Shown here piece by piece: positions 8,530 through 17,155 of a stretch of 64,000 nucleotides of DNA. The stretch is from positions 1-64,000 of the forward strand of contig NZ_CALMFY010000174.1 of the NCBI RefSeq assembly GCF_937863485.1, written 5' to 3'. Numbering within the stretch: the stretch's first letter is position 1; each line of letters starts with the position of its first letter. Made by a program: the position numbers and the translations under genes. The notes under the pieces are model-generated. The model saw only the letters and a list, made by a program, of their open reading frames with translations. It was not told where the DNA came from and did not search any database. The DNA is from an uncultured Nostoc sp. (GTDB lineage Bacteria > Cyanobacteriota > Cyanobacteriia > Cyanobacteriales > Nostocaceae).

Positions 8530-9195
8530 ATGCAACGTCGCCCTATTCATAAAGATGAAAGTCCTATCCGTTTTGATCTGTGGCGGCTACGCTTGCCAAA
8601 TTGGTTACAGCGCTTCCTACCAAGTGGTGGCGGTACTCATGAAGATCATCATGGTAAGGGAATGTTCGGGTTTACTGTATTCCTGCTGTCGGAAAGCATC
8701 ATCTTTTTGAGTTTTATCTTTACTTATGTTGTTCTGCGACTGACTACTAATAACTGGCTACCGCCTGGTATTTCTGGGCCAGAATTGTCTACACCTGTAA
8801 TTATTAATACGGTAGTATTACTTTCCAGTAGCTTTGTCATTCAACCAGCAGAAAATGCCCTGAAGCGTAATCAACTCAAGAAATTTCGCTGGCTGTGGCT
8901 GATGACGATCGCAATGGGAACTTACTTTTTAATTGGTCTATTAATTGAGTGGAAAAATCTCGATTTCAAGATTACTACAGGGTTAGTTGGTTCTACATTC
9001 TACTTACTAACAGGCTTCCACGGTCTACACGTTCTGGCTGGTGTTGTGCTTCAGATAATTATGCTGATTCGCTCCTTCATTCCAGGCAACTATAATAAGA
9101 CTCACTTCGGTACAAGTGCGACCACTCTGTTTTGGCACTTTGTTGATGTAGTTTGGGTCTTACTTTTCTCGCTGATCTACCTTTGGCGGGCATAA
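8530..9195 (+). CDS. ctaE: heme-copper oxidase subunit III
   Basis: 221 aa membrane protein with five predicted helices, the structural subunit III of the oxidase. Family features include HHGKGMFGFTVFLLSESIIFLSF-like sequence at about 41-62, the conserved Glu in LSES, TGFHGLHVLAGV (150-161) and a C-terminal WHFVDVVWVLLFSLIYLW stretch. The ATG at 8530 gives an N-terminus of about 40 residues before helix 1, reasonable for the alternative oxidase type, but there is no strong ribosome site and the upstream gap is repeat-filled, so the exact start is uncertain. Confidence 0.9.
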   Translation: MQRRPIHKDESPIRFDLWRLRLPNWLQRFLPSGGGTHEDHHGKGMFGFTVFLLSESIIFLSFIFTYVVLRLTTNNWLPPGISGPELSTPVIINTVVLLSSSFVIQPAENALKRNQLKKFRWLWLMTIAMGTYFLIGLLIEWKNLDFKITTGLVGSTFYLLTGFHGLHVLAGVVLQIIMLIRSFIPGNYNKTHFGTSATTLFWHFVDVVWVLLFSLIYLWRA

Positions 9196-9234
9196 AAAAA
9201 TTCACAAATTCCATGTATTTTAAGGAGTAATTTC

Positions 9235-9480
9235 ATGAATTTATACTTGCAAGAAATACCAGCATCACAACGCGAACCAAAAACAATTCAGGAAACTCCA
9301 GCACCAGGTCAAGACCCACTAATTGCAAGTGGGTTACAAAAACAGCAATATATTGGCATTATTGGGCTGGCGATCGCTTTAATTGCTGCTGTAGGATTTT
9401 TTAGTCGCCGAGTTGAATACGCTATTGCATTCGCTGTGATCCTGAGCATTGGTTTGATTGCTTTCTTGTTATTTCTATAA
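9235..9480 (+). CDS. small two-helix membrane protein in oxidase operon
   Basis: 81 aa. The N-terminal 35 residues are polar and Pro/Gln-rich, followed by two hydrophobic segments (about 38-52 and 61-80) separated by SRRVEY. TAAGGAG lies 7 bases before the ATG, so it is very likely translated. I do not recognise a named family. Position and size resemble the small subunit IV-like proteins of heme-copper oxidases, which would make it a fourth oxidase subunit, but this is inference from context only. Confidence 0.7.
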   Translation: MNLYLQEIPASQREPKTIQETPAPGQDPLIASGLQKQQYIGIIGLAIALIAAVGFFSRRVEYAIAFAVILSIGLIAFLLFL

Positions 9481-9534
9481 GAAAGTGCTAATTAATTGAA
9501 CATCTTGATTTCAGAAGAGTTTGGAGAGTATTTC

Positions 9535-10899
9535 ATGAACAGCCCAGTTTATCAAACTGTGATTATCGGCGGTGGCTTTACAGGACTATTTACAGCCTTA
9601 CACCTAGCTCACGAACATTATCCTCGCTCTGTTATCTTGATTGATCAAAACGAGCGCTTTTGCTTTAAGCCGCTATTATATGAATATTTCAATGGCGAGA
9701 TGGATACCTTTCAGGTAGTCCCGCGCTTTTCGGAACTACTCAAAGGTAGCGGTGTCATTTTTGTTCAAGATGCAGTGCAATCGATAGATTTGCATCAACG
9801 GGAAGTCAAATTAGCTTCAGGAAACTCCTACAACTACAGCAACTTAGTATTAGCTTTGGGCAGCGTTACTACCTATCATCAAGTTGAGGGTGCTAAAGAA
9901 AATGCCTTTCCTTTCTGGACACAAGCAGATGCGATCGCTCTTGAACGTCATTTACGCGATCGTTTACAACTAGCAGTGCAAACAGAAGATTTAGAAGAAC
10001 GCCGGAAACTGCTCACAGTAGGAGTGGTTGGTGGTGGTTCTAGTGGCGTAGAAATTGCAGCAACTTTAGCTGATTTTCTACCACCTTGGTATGAGGTTTT
10101 GGGAGGTAATTCTAGTGAAATCCGGATAGTATTGCTCAATCACGGCAAAGAAATCCTGAATGACGATATTAACAATCCACTGCGCCCAATTGCTGAGAAA
10201 GAATTACAAAAACGCCGGATACCAATTGAAATACTCACGGGAGCAGAAGTCACTACTATTCATGCTAACGCTATTGAATATAAGCACAATGAGCAAATTA
10301 AGACATTAGCTGCACATACCGCAATCTGGACAGCTGGTACTTCTGTCCATCCACTGATTAAAGATTTACCAATTTCCCAAGAGCATCGGTATCATGGTCT
10401 CCCACTAGTCACTCCCACCATGCAACTGCTTGACTTTCCAGAAGTTTTTGCAGGCGGCGATTGTGTAGGACTTCCGGATAATTCGCTACCGCCTACCGCC
10501 CAAGTAGCTTATCAACAAGGAGCTAATATTGCCCATAATTTGAAAGCGATCGCTCTAGGAGAAGAACTCAAACCTGTTAAGGTTAATACCCGTGGAACCC
10601 TTTTGAAATTAGGGGTAAATAATGCTGCTGCTAACTTATTCAATGTTTTTGAAGTAGCAGGCGAACCCGCACATTTAATCCGTCATGCCACTTATTTAAC
10701 GCTGTTGCCAACACCAATTCATGATTTTAAAGCCACAACTGAATGGGTAGATGAAGAGATTTTTCATCAGCACCTCGACCCTCAAGATGTAGGGAAAAAA
10801 GTGGTGCAAGCAGCGGAAATAGTCGGTGCAGGAGTTGTGGGTATTTTAGCTGCAAGAAAATTACTGAAAATGTTGGGAGATGAGGATAAAAAAGATTAG
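9535..10899 (+). CDS. ndh: type II NADH dehydrogenase (NDH-2)
   Basis: 454 aa peripheral membrane flavoprotein that oxidises NADH and reduces quinone without proton pumping. It has the FAD-binding motif IIGGGFTG near the N-terminus, a second nucleotide-binding motif VGVVGGGSSGVEIA (about 160-175), AGGDCVGLPD near 310 and the quinone-site segment TAQVAYQQGANIAHNL typical of NDH-2. Start set at ATG 9535, with GGAG 10 bases ahead, rather than the TTG at 9496. As last gene of the oxidase operon it would supply quinol to the CuA-less oxidase, completing an NADH-to-O2 chain. Confidence 0.9.
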   Translation: MNSPVYQTVIIGGGFTGLFTALHLAHEHYPRSVILIDQNERFCFKPLLYEYFNGEMDTFQVVPRFSELLKGSGVIFVQDAVQSIDLHQREVKLASGNSYNYSNLVLALGSVTTYHQVEGAKENAFPFWTQADAIALERHLRDRLQLAVQTEDLEERRKLLTVGVVGGGSSGVEIAATLADFLPPWYEVLGGNSSEIRIVLLNHGKEILNDDINNPLRPIAEKELQKRRIPIEILTGAEVTTIHANAIEYKHNEQIKTLAAHTAIWTAGTSVHPLIKDLPISQEHRYHGLPLVTPTMQLLDFPEVFAGGDCVGLPDNSLPPTAQVAYQQGANIAHNLKAIALGEELKPVKVNTRGTLLKLGVNNAAANLFNVFEVAGEPAHLIRHATYLTLLPTPIHDFKATTEWVDEEIFHQHLDPQDVGKKVVQAAEIVGAGVVGILAARKLLKMLGDEDKKD

Positions 10900-10911
10900 G
10901 AAAAGGCAGAA

Positions 10912-11130
10912 AGCAGGGGGAGCAGGGGAGGCAGGGGAGCAAGAATTTTAGATTTTAGATTTTGGATTTTAGATTGAAATTTAATCCAAAAGACGCTCTC
11001 TACGAGACGCTGCGCGTAGCTTGCTTCCCCGTTCGCGTAGCGTCCCGTAAGGAAGGGGTACGCGGACTCGCTCTAAGGGAAGCCATGCCGCAGGCTTTAC
11101 GCTGCGCTATCGTCAATCCAAAATCCAAAA
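10912..11130. repeat. heptamer and dispersed-repeat block
   Basis: Three repeat types are packed into the gap after NDH-2. First, GCAGGGGGAGCAGGGGAGG units (10916-10940). Second, heptamers of TTTTAGA/TTTTGGA (10947-10975), whose complement recurs at 11117-11130 (AATCCAAAATCCAAAATT). Third, between them, the GC-rich dispersed repeat (GAGACGCTGCGCGTAGC, GTTCGCGTAGCGTCCCG, ATGCCGCAGGCTTTACG). The heptamer arms are inverted around the GC-rich core, so the block could form a long hairpin. Confidence 0.75.
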
Positions 11131-11195
11131 TTGAATTGCCCAATTCCCAATACCTTTTAACAGAAAGTTAATTGTAAGTTTAGGGGCTGTTAAAT

Positions 11196-12155
11196 ATGCC
11201 TAGTCAAACCAATGTAGGGGTGCAAAAAATTCGAGCTATTGGATTAACAGTGACAAGCTGCGATCGCTCTTTAAATTTCTATAAAGAAGCGCTTGGTTTT
11301 GAACTATTTTCCGACATCACAGTTGAAGGACAGGATTACAGCGACCTAGAAGGTATAACTGAGGCAAAAATTCGCATTGTCACCTTGCAACTAGGAGATG
11401 AACTCATCGAGTTGATGGAGTATATCAACATTAAGGGTAAACCCATCCCAAAAGATTCACAAAGTAATGATTTATGGTTTCAACATCTGGCAATTGTAGT
11501 GAGTGATATGGATCGTGCTTATGCACAAGTGCGTTCGTTTCCGATTGAACCCATTTCAGTTGCACCGCAGACAATTTTATCTGATAATGAAACATCTGGT
11601 GGTGTCGGCGCCTTTAAGTTTAAAGACCTTGATGGTCATGATTTAGAGTTAATTTGGTTTCCTGCCGAGAAAGGACAGGATAAATGGCATCAAAACAGGG
11701 ATCGCTTGTTTTTGGGAATTGATCATAGTGCGATCGCTATTTCTAACACTGAGCAGAGTCTACACTTTTACCGCGACCTCTTGGGAATGCAAGTCGATAG
11801 CCGCAGTCTCAACTGGCGTCCTACCCAAACTCGCTTGGATGACTTGCCTGGAGCAAAAGTCCGAATTACAGCACTGCGACCTGCTCAAGGCGGCTTAGGG
11901 ATTGAATTGTTAGACTACCTTGTGCCTGGAAAAGGTCGTCCTATACCGAGTGACTGGAAAAGTTGTGATATTGCGAGGGTGCAAATTGAGCTTGTTGTCA
12001 ATGATATTGAGCAGACGGTAGAGATACTGCGGCAAAATGGGGTTCAGTTTGTGTCATCACGGATTGTGCAGTTTGCAGATAATACAAGTCCTTACCAAAA
12101 GGGTTGTATAGTTAAAGACCCTGATGGACACGCAATATTGCTAATTGCAAAATAA
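11196..12155 (+). CDS. tandem VOC-domain (glyoxalase/dioxygenase superfamily) protein
   Basis: 319 aa, cytosolic. Two vicinal-oxygen-chelate modules are visible: residues about 10-155, starting IRAIGLTVTSCDRSLNFYKEALGF, and about 172-317, starting GIDHSAIAISNTEQSLHFYRDLLG. Each module ends with a metal-ligand type segment (FKDLDGHDLELIWF and VKDPDGHAILLIA). The family includes glyoxalases, extradiol dioxygenases and fosfomycin-resistance proteins; the substrate cannot be inferred. A mutated copy of its 3' end lies 330 bp downstream. No obvious operon partner. Confidence 0.85.
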   Translation: MPSQTNVGVQKIRAIGLTVTSCDRSLNFYKEALGFELFSDITVEGQDYSDLEGITEAKIRIVTLQLGDELIELMEYINIKGKPIPKDSQSNDLWFQHLAIVVSDMDRAYAQVRSFPIEPISVAPQTILSDNETSGGVGAFKFKDLDGHDLELIWFPAEKGQDKWHQNRDRLFLGIDHSAIAISNTEQSLHFYRDLLGMQVDSRSLNWRPTQTRLDDLPGAKVRITALRPAQGGLGIELLDYLVPGKGRPIPSDWKSCDIARVQIELVVNDIEQTVEILRQNGVQFVSSRIVQFADNTSPYQKGCIVKDPDGHAILLIAK

Positions 12156-12160
12156 TCTAA

Positions 12161-12451
12161 ATGGAATTATTTGACGATACTGTTTATTTTCTTAGTTTCA
12201 ACAATGAGCAAGTTGCATACAAAACATTTAAACTTTTGACTTCTTTATTAGCAAGAAGCTTCTATTCATCGCTTATCTTTTGGGATGAAAAGCGCAGTGC
12301 AGTGTTAACGATAATTCATCGTCCAAAAATGAGAGGATTCAACGAATATACACCAAGGACTAAAACTGTGATCCCTTCTCTTCCCTACGGGATGCTTTGC
12401 GTAGGCGTAGCCCGCCGCAGGCATCGCAATCAACAGTTAAGCAGTAAATAA
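12161..12451 (+). pseudogene. probable C-terminal remnant of an adenine-specific DNA methylase
   Basis: A 96-codon frame whose first part (LFDDTVYFLSFNNEQVAYKTF, then SSLIFWDEKR, broken here to stay short) resembles the C-terminal end of Eco57I-like N6-adenine methylase/restriction enzymes, which often end in S(L/I)IFWD(A/S)KRP followed by about ten residues. After about residue 70 the frame is read through a dispersed repeat (12385-12430), giving an artificial tail. No methylase catalytic motif is present, so this can only be a scrap. It lies between the VOC gene and the degraded copy of the VOC 3' end. The family assignment rests on a short stretch and is tentative. Confidence 0.4.
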
Positions 12452-12474
12452 AATAGACTCTGGATAGGCTAAGG

Positions 12475-12590
12475 CACAAAGGGGTTCAGTTTGTATCATC
12501 GCAGATTGTACAGTTTAGTGATAGTACAAGTCCTTATCAGCAGGGTTGTCTAGGTAAAGACCCTGATGGACACATCTGCTAATTGCAGAA
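12475..12590 (+). pseudogene. degenerate duplicate of the 3' end of the VOC gene
   Basis: 12481-12588 is clearly homologous to 12039-12150: GGGGTTCAGTTTGT, CAGATTGTACAGTTT, ACAAGTCCTTA, AAAGACCCTGATGGACAC and GCTAATTGCA are shared in the same order. About 6 bases are deleted near the end (GACACATCTGCTAATT versus GACACGCAATATTGCTAATT), along with scattered substitutions. No start codon or upstream part of the gene is present, so it is a non-functional partial copy. Confidence 0.85.
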
Positions 12591-12868
12591 GGTTATTAGA
12601 GAAATTATCAGAAATCAAAAGTATAGGCTTGTGCTACATAACCCTTAATGAATTAGTCATGCTTTTGTCACACTTTTATCACATTTTTGCAATAACTCTG
12701 TCAATATAACGTGTGATGCTATAGCTCTGGGTTAAAAAATAGGTTCGCTCTAGACCAAATCCACACACCAGAGTTGATCGAGGAGAATCACTATCAGGTA
12801 CAAATCCTTGTATGATGACTCTTCAAATCAAAATTGCAAAATTTATCATAATTGGAAGGAAGAAGAAA

Positions 12869-13291
12869 ATGAATTGGAAAGTACTTGCTTTGATCCCGGC
12901 TCTGACTCTAGCTACTGCTTTGCCTGGTTACTCTTTAACCAACAATAAAAGTCATAATCCGACTACTGCTACCCACCTTGCACAAAGTACTCCGCAAGGC
13001 AACATGATGAAAAATCCTAATGCTATGCACAAGCCTAATGCTATGCACAAGTCTAATGCTATGCACAGGTCTAATAGTATGGCAAACCATAGTAACGTAC
13101 TGACAGTTGGTAGCAGAGGAGAAGCAGTCAAAACTGCTCAGAATGCTTTAAAGCAGCAAGGATTCTATACCGCAAATGTGGATGGTGTCTTTGATAACAA
13201 GACACGTTTAGCGGTGATCAAATTTCAAAAGTCTAAAGGATTAAGAGCAGACGGAATACTTGGACGCCGGACTTTAGCATCTCTAAAATAA
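12869..13291 (+). CDS. secreted peptidoglycan-binding domain protein
   Basis: 140 aa. Begins with a Sec signal peptide (MNWKVLALIPALTLATALPG). A linker carries a tandem Met/His-rich repeat, NPNAMHK / PNAMHK / SNAMHR / SNSMAN (about residues 48-73), and the C-terminal 65 residues form a PG_binding_1 domain (LTVGSRGEAVKTAQNALKQQ onward, with VDGVFDNKT and GILGRRTLASL). Start chosen at 12869, with AAGGAAG ahead; an upstream in-frame ATG at 12812 would bury the signal peptide. Likely exported and bound to the cell wall. The Met-His repeat could bind metal such as copper, which is speculative. Confidence 0.85.
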   Translation: MNWKVLALIPALTLATALPGYSLTNNKSHNPTTATHLAQSTPQGNMMKNPNAMHKPNAMHKSNAMHRSNSMANHSNVLTVGSRGEAVKTAQNALKQQGFYTANVDGVFDNKTRLAVIKFQKSKGLRADGILGRRTLASLK

Positions 13292-13322
13292 TACCAATTT
13301 GAAAAAAGAATACGACAGATAG

Positions 13323-13556
13323 GTAAGGGCACAACAATATTCATTGGTGTCAACTTAAAGTGAAAGCCAGTTTAGAAACAGCTTTTAGAGATTGTCTCGA
13401 AAAGAAGTCTCTGACTGGGAATGCCTAACGTGAGGCTTTGCCTCAAGACTTGCGGCTCTGCCGCAATGAAAGAGCATTTCCAGCCAGAGGCTGTAAACGA
13501 GGTTTGAAAAGGGTTTTGGCTTAAGTTTACACGTATGAACAATATTGTGCCCTTAC
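13323..13556. repeat. MITE-like palindromic element (A copy)
   Basis: 234 bp with terminal inverted repeats GTAAGGGCACAACAATATTC (13323-13342) and GAACAATATTGTGCCCTTAC (13537-13556). Inner inverted arms are GTGTCAACTTAA and TTAAGTTTACAC. The interior (CCAGAGGCTGTAAACGAGG, GCGGCTCTGCCGCAATGAAA, GACTGGGAATGCCTAA) is homologous in reverse orientation to 16412-16553. No convincing target duplication was found. Confidence 0.8.
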
Positions 13557-13996
13557 GAATAATTGATGTGTTGCAAACATTTATAGTGTGCGACTTATTA
13601 TTAGGCGACAAGGAAACGAGCAGCGATGTCTACGACGGGCTAGTCCTACGCATTCTGTTTGCTGGCCTGCAAAGGGAGCAGTAATCCCTTGTAAAGACCC
13701 GATTCATCGCGTCTCGTAAGCATCTGGTAAATCTATCGCGTCTGATCTTTCCGCAATCGAGGGAATGCGTAGGCGTAGCCCGTCGCAGACATCGCCCCAA
13801 TTAAAACAGATATTGTAAACAGGATGGGAATGCGATCGTTTTTGCGATCGCCCCTTGTAGAGACGCGATTCATCGCGTCTTGTACTTGTGCGTTTTGTAC
13901 GTTTTGTGCGTTTTGTGAGTTTTGTAAATTTATCCAAATCCAGTTAAGAATATTCGGAGGTTGGGTTGAGCCTTTGCGAAACCCTAGTCAAGAAAA
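13557..13996. other. repeat-rich intergenic region
   Basis: Holds several dispersed-repeat pieces: GATGTCTACGACGGGCTAG (13625), GCGTAGGCGTAGCCCGTCGC (13768) and a pair of TAGAGACGCGATTCATCGCG-type palindromes (near 13695 and 13857). It also holds a nine-base tandem repeat (GCGTTTTGT, ACGTTTTGT, GCGTTTTGT, GAGTTTTGT) at about 13889-13925. Open frames across it are repeat translations. Confidence 0.65.
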
Positions 13997-16282
13997 TTAT
14001 TCTTGCAGACGAGCAATTACACAGTGCATAACTTTAATTTCATTAACAATTCGATCCAGTTCTGTAGATAGAGGAGTTTGTTCTCGAACGGCTTGTAATG
14101 TGGGAGTTAAAGTGTGGGAATTTGTGGTTATCTCTAATAACCGAGCAGTATGTAGCTGTTCTATTTGGTTGTGAATTGCTTCGAGATAGCTATCCAGCGC
14201 TGGTAACGGTTGGGGTGGCTGTCCTTGCCGAAGGGCATCTGCTAAGTTTTCCAAAACTTGGACAATGGTATCAGTAAGCCGCTTGAGTTCAACAAATTGG
14301 TACTCGCCGCTAAATTCCCGCAGATGTTCTGCCAAAGTTGTCACCGAACTGAAAAAGCCCCGAATGTATGCCATCAGCGTCATTACAGGTTCAATTTCTC
14401 CCTGAATGTGACGAGGTTCGCTGAACAATCGTTGAGCGGCGGCGTTAGCATTGACGTTCTCTAGTGCTGCTTGATGGCGTAGCATATTGATAGAATCGGC
14501 AGATGCATTCTGTTCTGGATGCATATAGTTAGCTATTACTTGCTGATAGTAGGCAAGATTGGCTCTAATTGTCTTTTCCAGTTGTGCAGGAAGTTGCTGT
14601 CGTTCCCAACGGGGGAAAAGCAAATAGCTGCCAAGCAGTGCTAAACCACCCCCAGCCAAGCTATCGAAAATCCGCAATGCTCCAACTTTCCAGCCACCTG
14701 CACTAATAATGTTGAGTAGCAAGATGATGGCGGGAGTCAGCAGTATAGTGAATATGCTGTAGCTTAACGATCGCACCGACATCGCCACAAACACCAGCAG
14801 CAAGAAACAAACTGCGATCGCCAATTGACTCTTAACTAGTAAAACCAAAATAATACCAATAATTCCCCCCAAAATAGTACCGATGACGCTTTGTACTGTT
14901 GTCTGCGACGTTCCACCAAAGTTGGGCTTGAGTGCGACAAGAGCTGTGAGCGTTATCCAGTAGCCTCTAGGTAGTTGCAATAACGACGCAATCAATTCAG
15001 CAAAAGTTGTGATCAGTGCTAGGCGCAACGCATGACGAAAAAGGATTGAATCAAAAGTGAAGTTATTCCGCAGTGTATCAATAAATGCAGTCCGCTCTGG
15101 TTGGGCTGGGGGGGAAATGTCTCGCTGGGCAATGCTAGGCTGTTTTCCCTGGATTAAATCTGTAACAATATCTGCATCAGTATGAATTTGCTGTGCCAGC
15201 TTTCTAAGACTGGCTGTAATCTTCTCAAGGTTGATTAGATCGGAATAGCTATCTGGCTGAACATTTATCGTTTTATTCAGGACTTGAGAGCGCAAAACTT
15301 GCCGATGGTGTTCCAGTGCTTCAAGACTCCGATCCAGATCCCCCAAGTAAGGTGAGTTTTTTCCTTTGGTGATTGCTTGTGACAACATTTGCAGAGCAAT
15401 TGCTAACTGTTCGATCACTTGCTGAATTTCTTTCTGTAATCGAGAAAATAGTTGATGTTCGGATGCGATCGCTAACAGTTCGCTCAGTGCTACAACAGAA
15501 TTGACAATTTGATTTACATCCTCGATTAACACCAGTAAGTAATTTCCCCGCAGGTTAGCTCCTTTTTGTCTAGTCCATATAGTTGTCCAGACGCTACGGG
15601 CAGCGGTCAAATCCTGGATAATGGTATCCTGAGCTTGCAAAAATTGCTCTGCCCACTGCTGACGAGCCTTTGGATTTAATGTTCTCTGGCTTTCCAAATC
15701 TACGAATTTGCTCAACGAGAGATAACAGTTAGCGACTATCTGCATTGCAGGTACATCAGGACGCACCACCCACAGTCCTAATGAGAGCGCGGTTGTCCAT
15801 GTTCCACCAGCCAGACATAGCGCAGATTGCTGGATAAGAGTAGACAAATTGGAATATGAAGCGAATCTAGCAAGCGAAATCACAAACATGATCGAAGTAA
15901 CTAAGCTGACAGATGCAGCTACGTTGCCATAGAGACTTGCTAAACCTGCTATAAATATCACCAAGAATGTTGTCGGCACAGCTAACCAGAGATGACTGCT
16001 AACCAGACTGGCGATCACGAACATCAAAGTTACCCCAATCGTAGCTGCGATCATCGCAGTCGCTCTCTGACGATAGGCTCCGTCAACATTTACCATGCCA
16101 ACGAACCAAGCCGCCATAGTGGCGATCGCACTTGCAGCCGCGTGACCAGAAATGATTCCCACTCCAATCGGGACACCCAGTACAAAAAGGCTACGCAATC
16201 CTGAGAAAATGGCGGGTTTACCTGGTTTGAGTTGAAACTGCTGAAACAACCAACTGAGAGGACGTTTATCTGTAGATTGCAT
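13997..16282 (-). CDS. FUSC-family membrane protein (aromatic acid/efflux-like)
   Basis: 761 aa integral inner-membrane protein. Two blocks of about six helices (about 25-165 and 405-520) each precede a long soluble region, the architecture of FUSC/YccS/AaeB-type proteins. LRLALITTFAELIASLLQLP and GYWITLTALVALKPNFGGT (about 420-458) mark the second FUSC core, with the usual GTILGGIIG helix. Relatives export aromatic carboxylic acids or are of unknown function. The ATG has no strong ribosome site. It is transcribed alone and is bracketed by two inverted copies of one dispersed element (13323-13556 and 16412-16553). Confidence 0.82.
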   Translation of the reverse strand: MQSTDKRPLSWLFQQFQLKPGKPAIFSGLRSLFVLGVPIGVGIISGHAAASAIATMAAWFVGMVNVDGAYRQRATAMIAATIGVTLMFVIASLVSSHLWLAVPTTFLVIFIAGLASLYGNVAASVSLVTSIMFVISLARFASYSNLSTLIQQSALCLAGGTWTTALSLGLWVVRPDVPAMQIVANCYLSLSKFVDLESQRTLNPKARQQWAEQFLQAQDTIIQDLTAARSVWTTIWTRQKGANLRGNYLLVLIEDVNQIVNSVVALSELLAIASEHQLFSRLQKEIQQVIEQLAIALQMLSQAITKGKNSPYLGDLDRSLEALEHHRQVLRSQVLNKTINVQPDSYSDLINLEKITASLRKLAQQIHTDADIVTDLIQGKQPSIAQRDISPPAQPERTAFIDTLRNNFTFDSILFRHALRLALITTFAELIASLLQLPRGYWITLTALVALKPNFGGTSQTTVQSVIGTILGGIIGIILVLLVKSQLAIAVCFLLLVFVAMSVRSLSYSIFTILLTPAIILLLNIISAGGWKVGALRIFDSLAGGGLALLGSYLLFPRWERQQLPAQLEKTIRANLAYYQQVIANYMHPEQNASADSINMLRHQAALENVNANAAAQRLFSEPRHIQGEIEPVMTLMAYIRGFFSSVTTLAEHLREFSGEYQFVELKRLTDTIVQVLENLADALRQGQPPQPLPALDSYLEAIHNQIEQLHTARLLEITTNSHTLTPTLQAVREQTPLSTELDRIVNEIKVMHCVIARLQE

Positions 16283-16411
16283 TATTAGGATTGCTATATA
16301 ACAAAGCAGATCGCCTATTACAGCATTTTAGCCACATATCTATATCTAATATCAATTCATAAAAACCCTGATACATATAGATTTATCGTCGGGGGATGGC
16401 AATGCCCATTA

Positions 16412-16553
16412 GTGTCAAGTTAAGCGCAAACCTTTTTAAAACCTCGTTTCTAGCCTCTGGCTGGAAATTCCCTTTCATTGCGGTGTCGCTAATTTTGAGG
16501 CGGAGCCTCTGATTAGGCATTCCCAATCAGAGACTGGGAACGAGACACCGAGA
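16412..16553. repeat. dispersed element, B copy (inverted relative to A)
   Basis: Homologous in reverse complement to the interior of 13323-13556. Shared segments in order are GTGTCAAGTTAAG, AAACCTCGTTTCTAGCCTC, GGCTGGAAATTCCCTTTC, ATTGCGG, TTGAGGCGGAGCCTC, AGGCATTCCCAATCAGAGAC. The outer GTAAGGGCAC ends of copy A are missing here, so this copy is shortened or has a different border. The rest of the gap (16283-16612) shows nothing else recognisable. Confidence 0.75.
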
Positions 16554-16612
16554 CACAAATGGTTGGAGGATAACTGTAATATGCCTTTTGAGGTAATTCA
16601 GTCGGATAATTT

Positions 16613-17155
16613 TCACCGGCCAAAAATCAGAGCATCTAGCGAATATGCTCCAGGGCCTAAAACGGCGATCGCAATCAGCATGACGCAGTACATAAACGCT
16701 TTTTCCCAACTTGGCGGTTCACCTTTTCCTAAAGGGCCTTTATATTGGTCTTCTGGAATTAAGTATGGATCTTGGGCTACAAAAGGTTTACTTCCAGAGA
16801 CTTCTAAATATATTGCAAAAATCATTGAGCCGAGAATGGGCAATGTCGCTAAGAGTGTCAGGAATCCCACAATCAGAAAAATTCCGCCACCTAACATGGA
16901 TGCAGCTGATAAAAAGCAAAGAAAGACAGGCATTTTTACAGACTCAGCCCACTGTTGAAGATGCGTTATCTTTGGATAGCCGTGGAGGATGAATAACCAG
17001 CCAAGGCTAACTCTTAGTAGTAAAAGTGCCAATCCGGGGAATCCGTCAGGATACAGATGATAAAGTGAACTTAATAGGTATGGCCCTAGCTGCGGGAAAT
17101 TAAATGCTCCTAGAAAAAAGGCGATCGCTACACCACTGGCAAATTTATAAATCAT
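16613..17155 (-). CDS. DoxX-family membrane protein
   Basis: 180 aa with four to five membrane helices. The LLLRVSLGWLFILHGYPKI segment (about 45-63) is the DoxX signature, followed by GGGIFLIVGFLT. DoxX proteins are subunits or partners of membrane-associated oxidoreductases, with roles from thiosulfate:quinone oxidation to redox stress. The ATG overlaps the stop codon of the upstream lactonase (ATGA at 17152-17155), so the two are co-translated. Residues 125-150 form a polar loop (DPYLIPEDQYKGPLGKGEPP). Function with the SMP-30 protein is unknown. Confidence 0.85.
   Translation of the reverse strand: MIYKFASGVAIAFFLGAFNFPQLGPYLLSSLYHLYPDGFPGLALLLLRVSLGWLFILHGYPKITHLQQWAESVKMPVFLCFLSAASMLGGGIFLIVGFLTLLATLPILGSMIFAIYLEVSGSKPFVAQDPYLIPEDQYKGPLGKGEPPSWEKAFMYCVMLIAIAVLGPGAYSLDALIFGR

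Noticed and set aside
8342..8710. Frame overlapping the end of oxidase subunit I as an alternative N-terminus of subunit III
   Set aside because: It is out of frame with subunit III and mostly dispersed-repeat translation.
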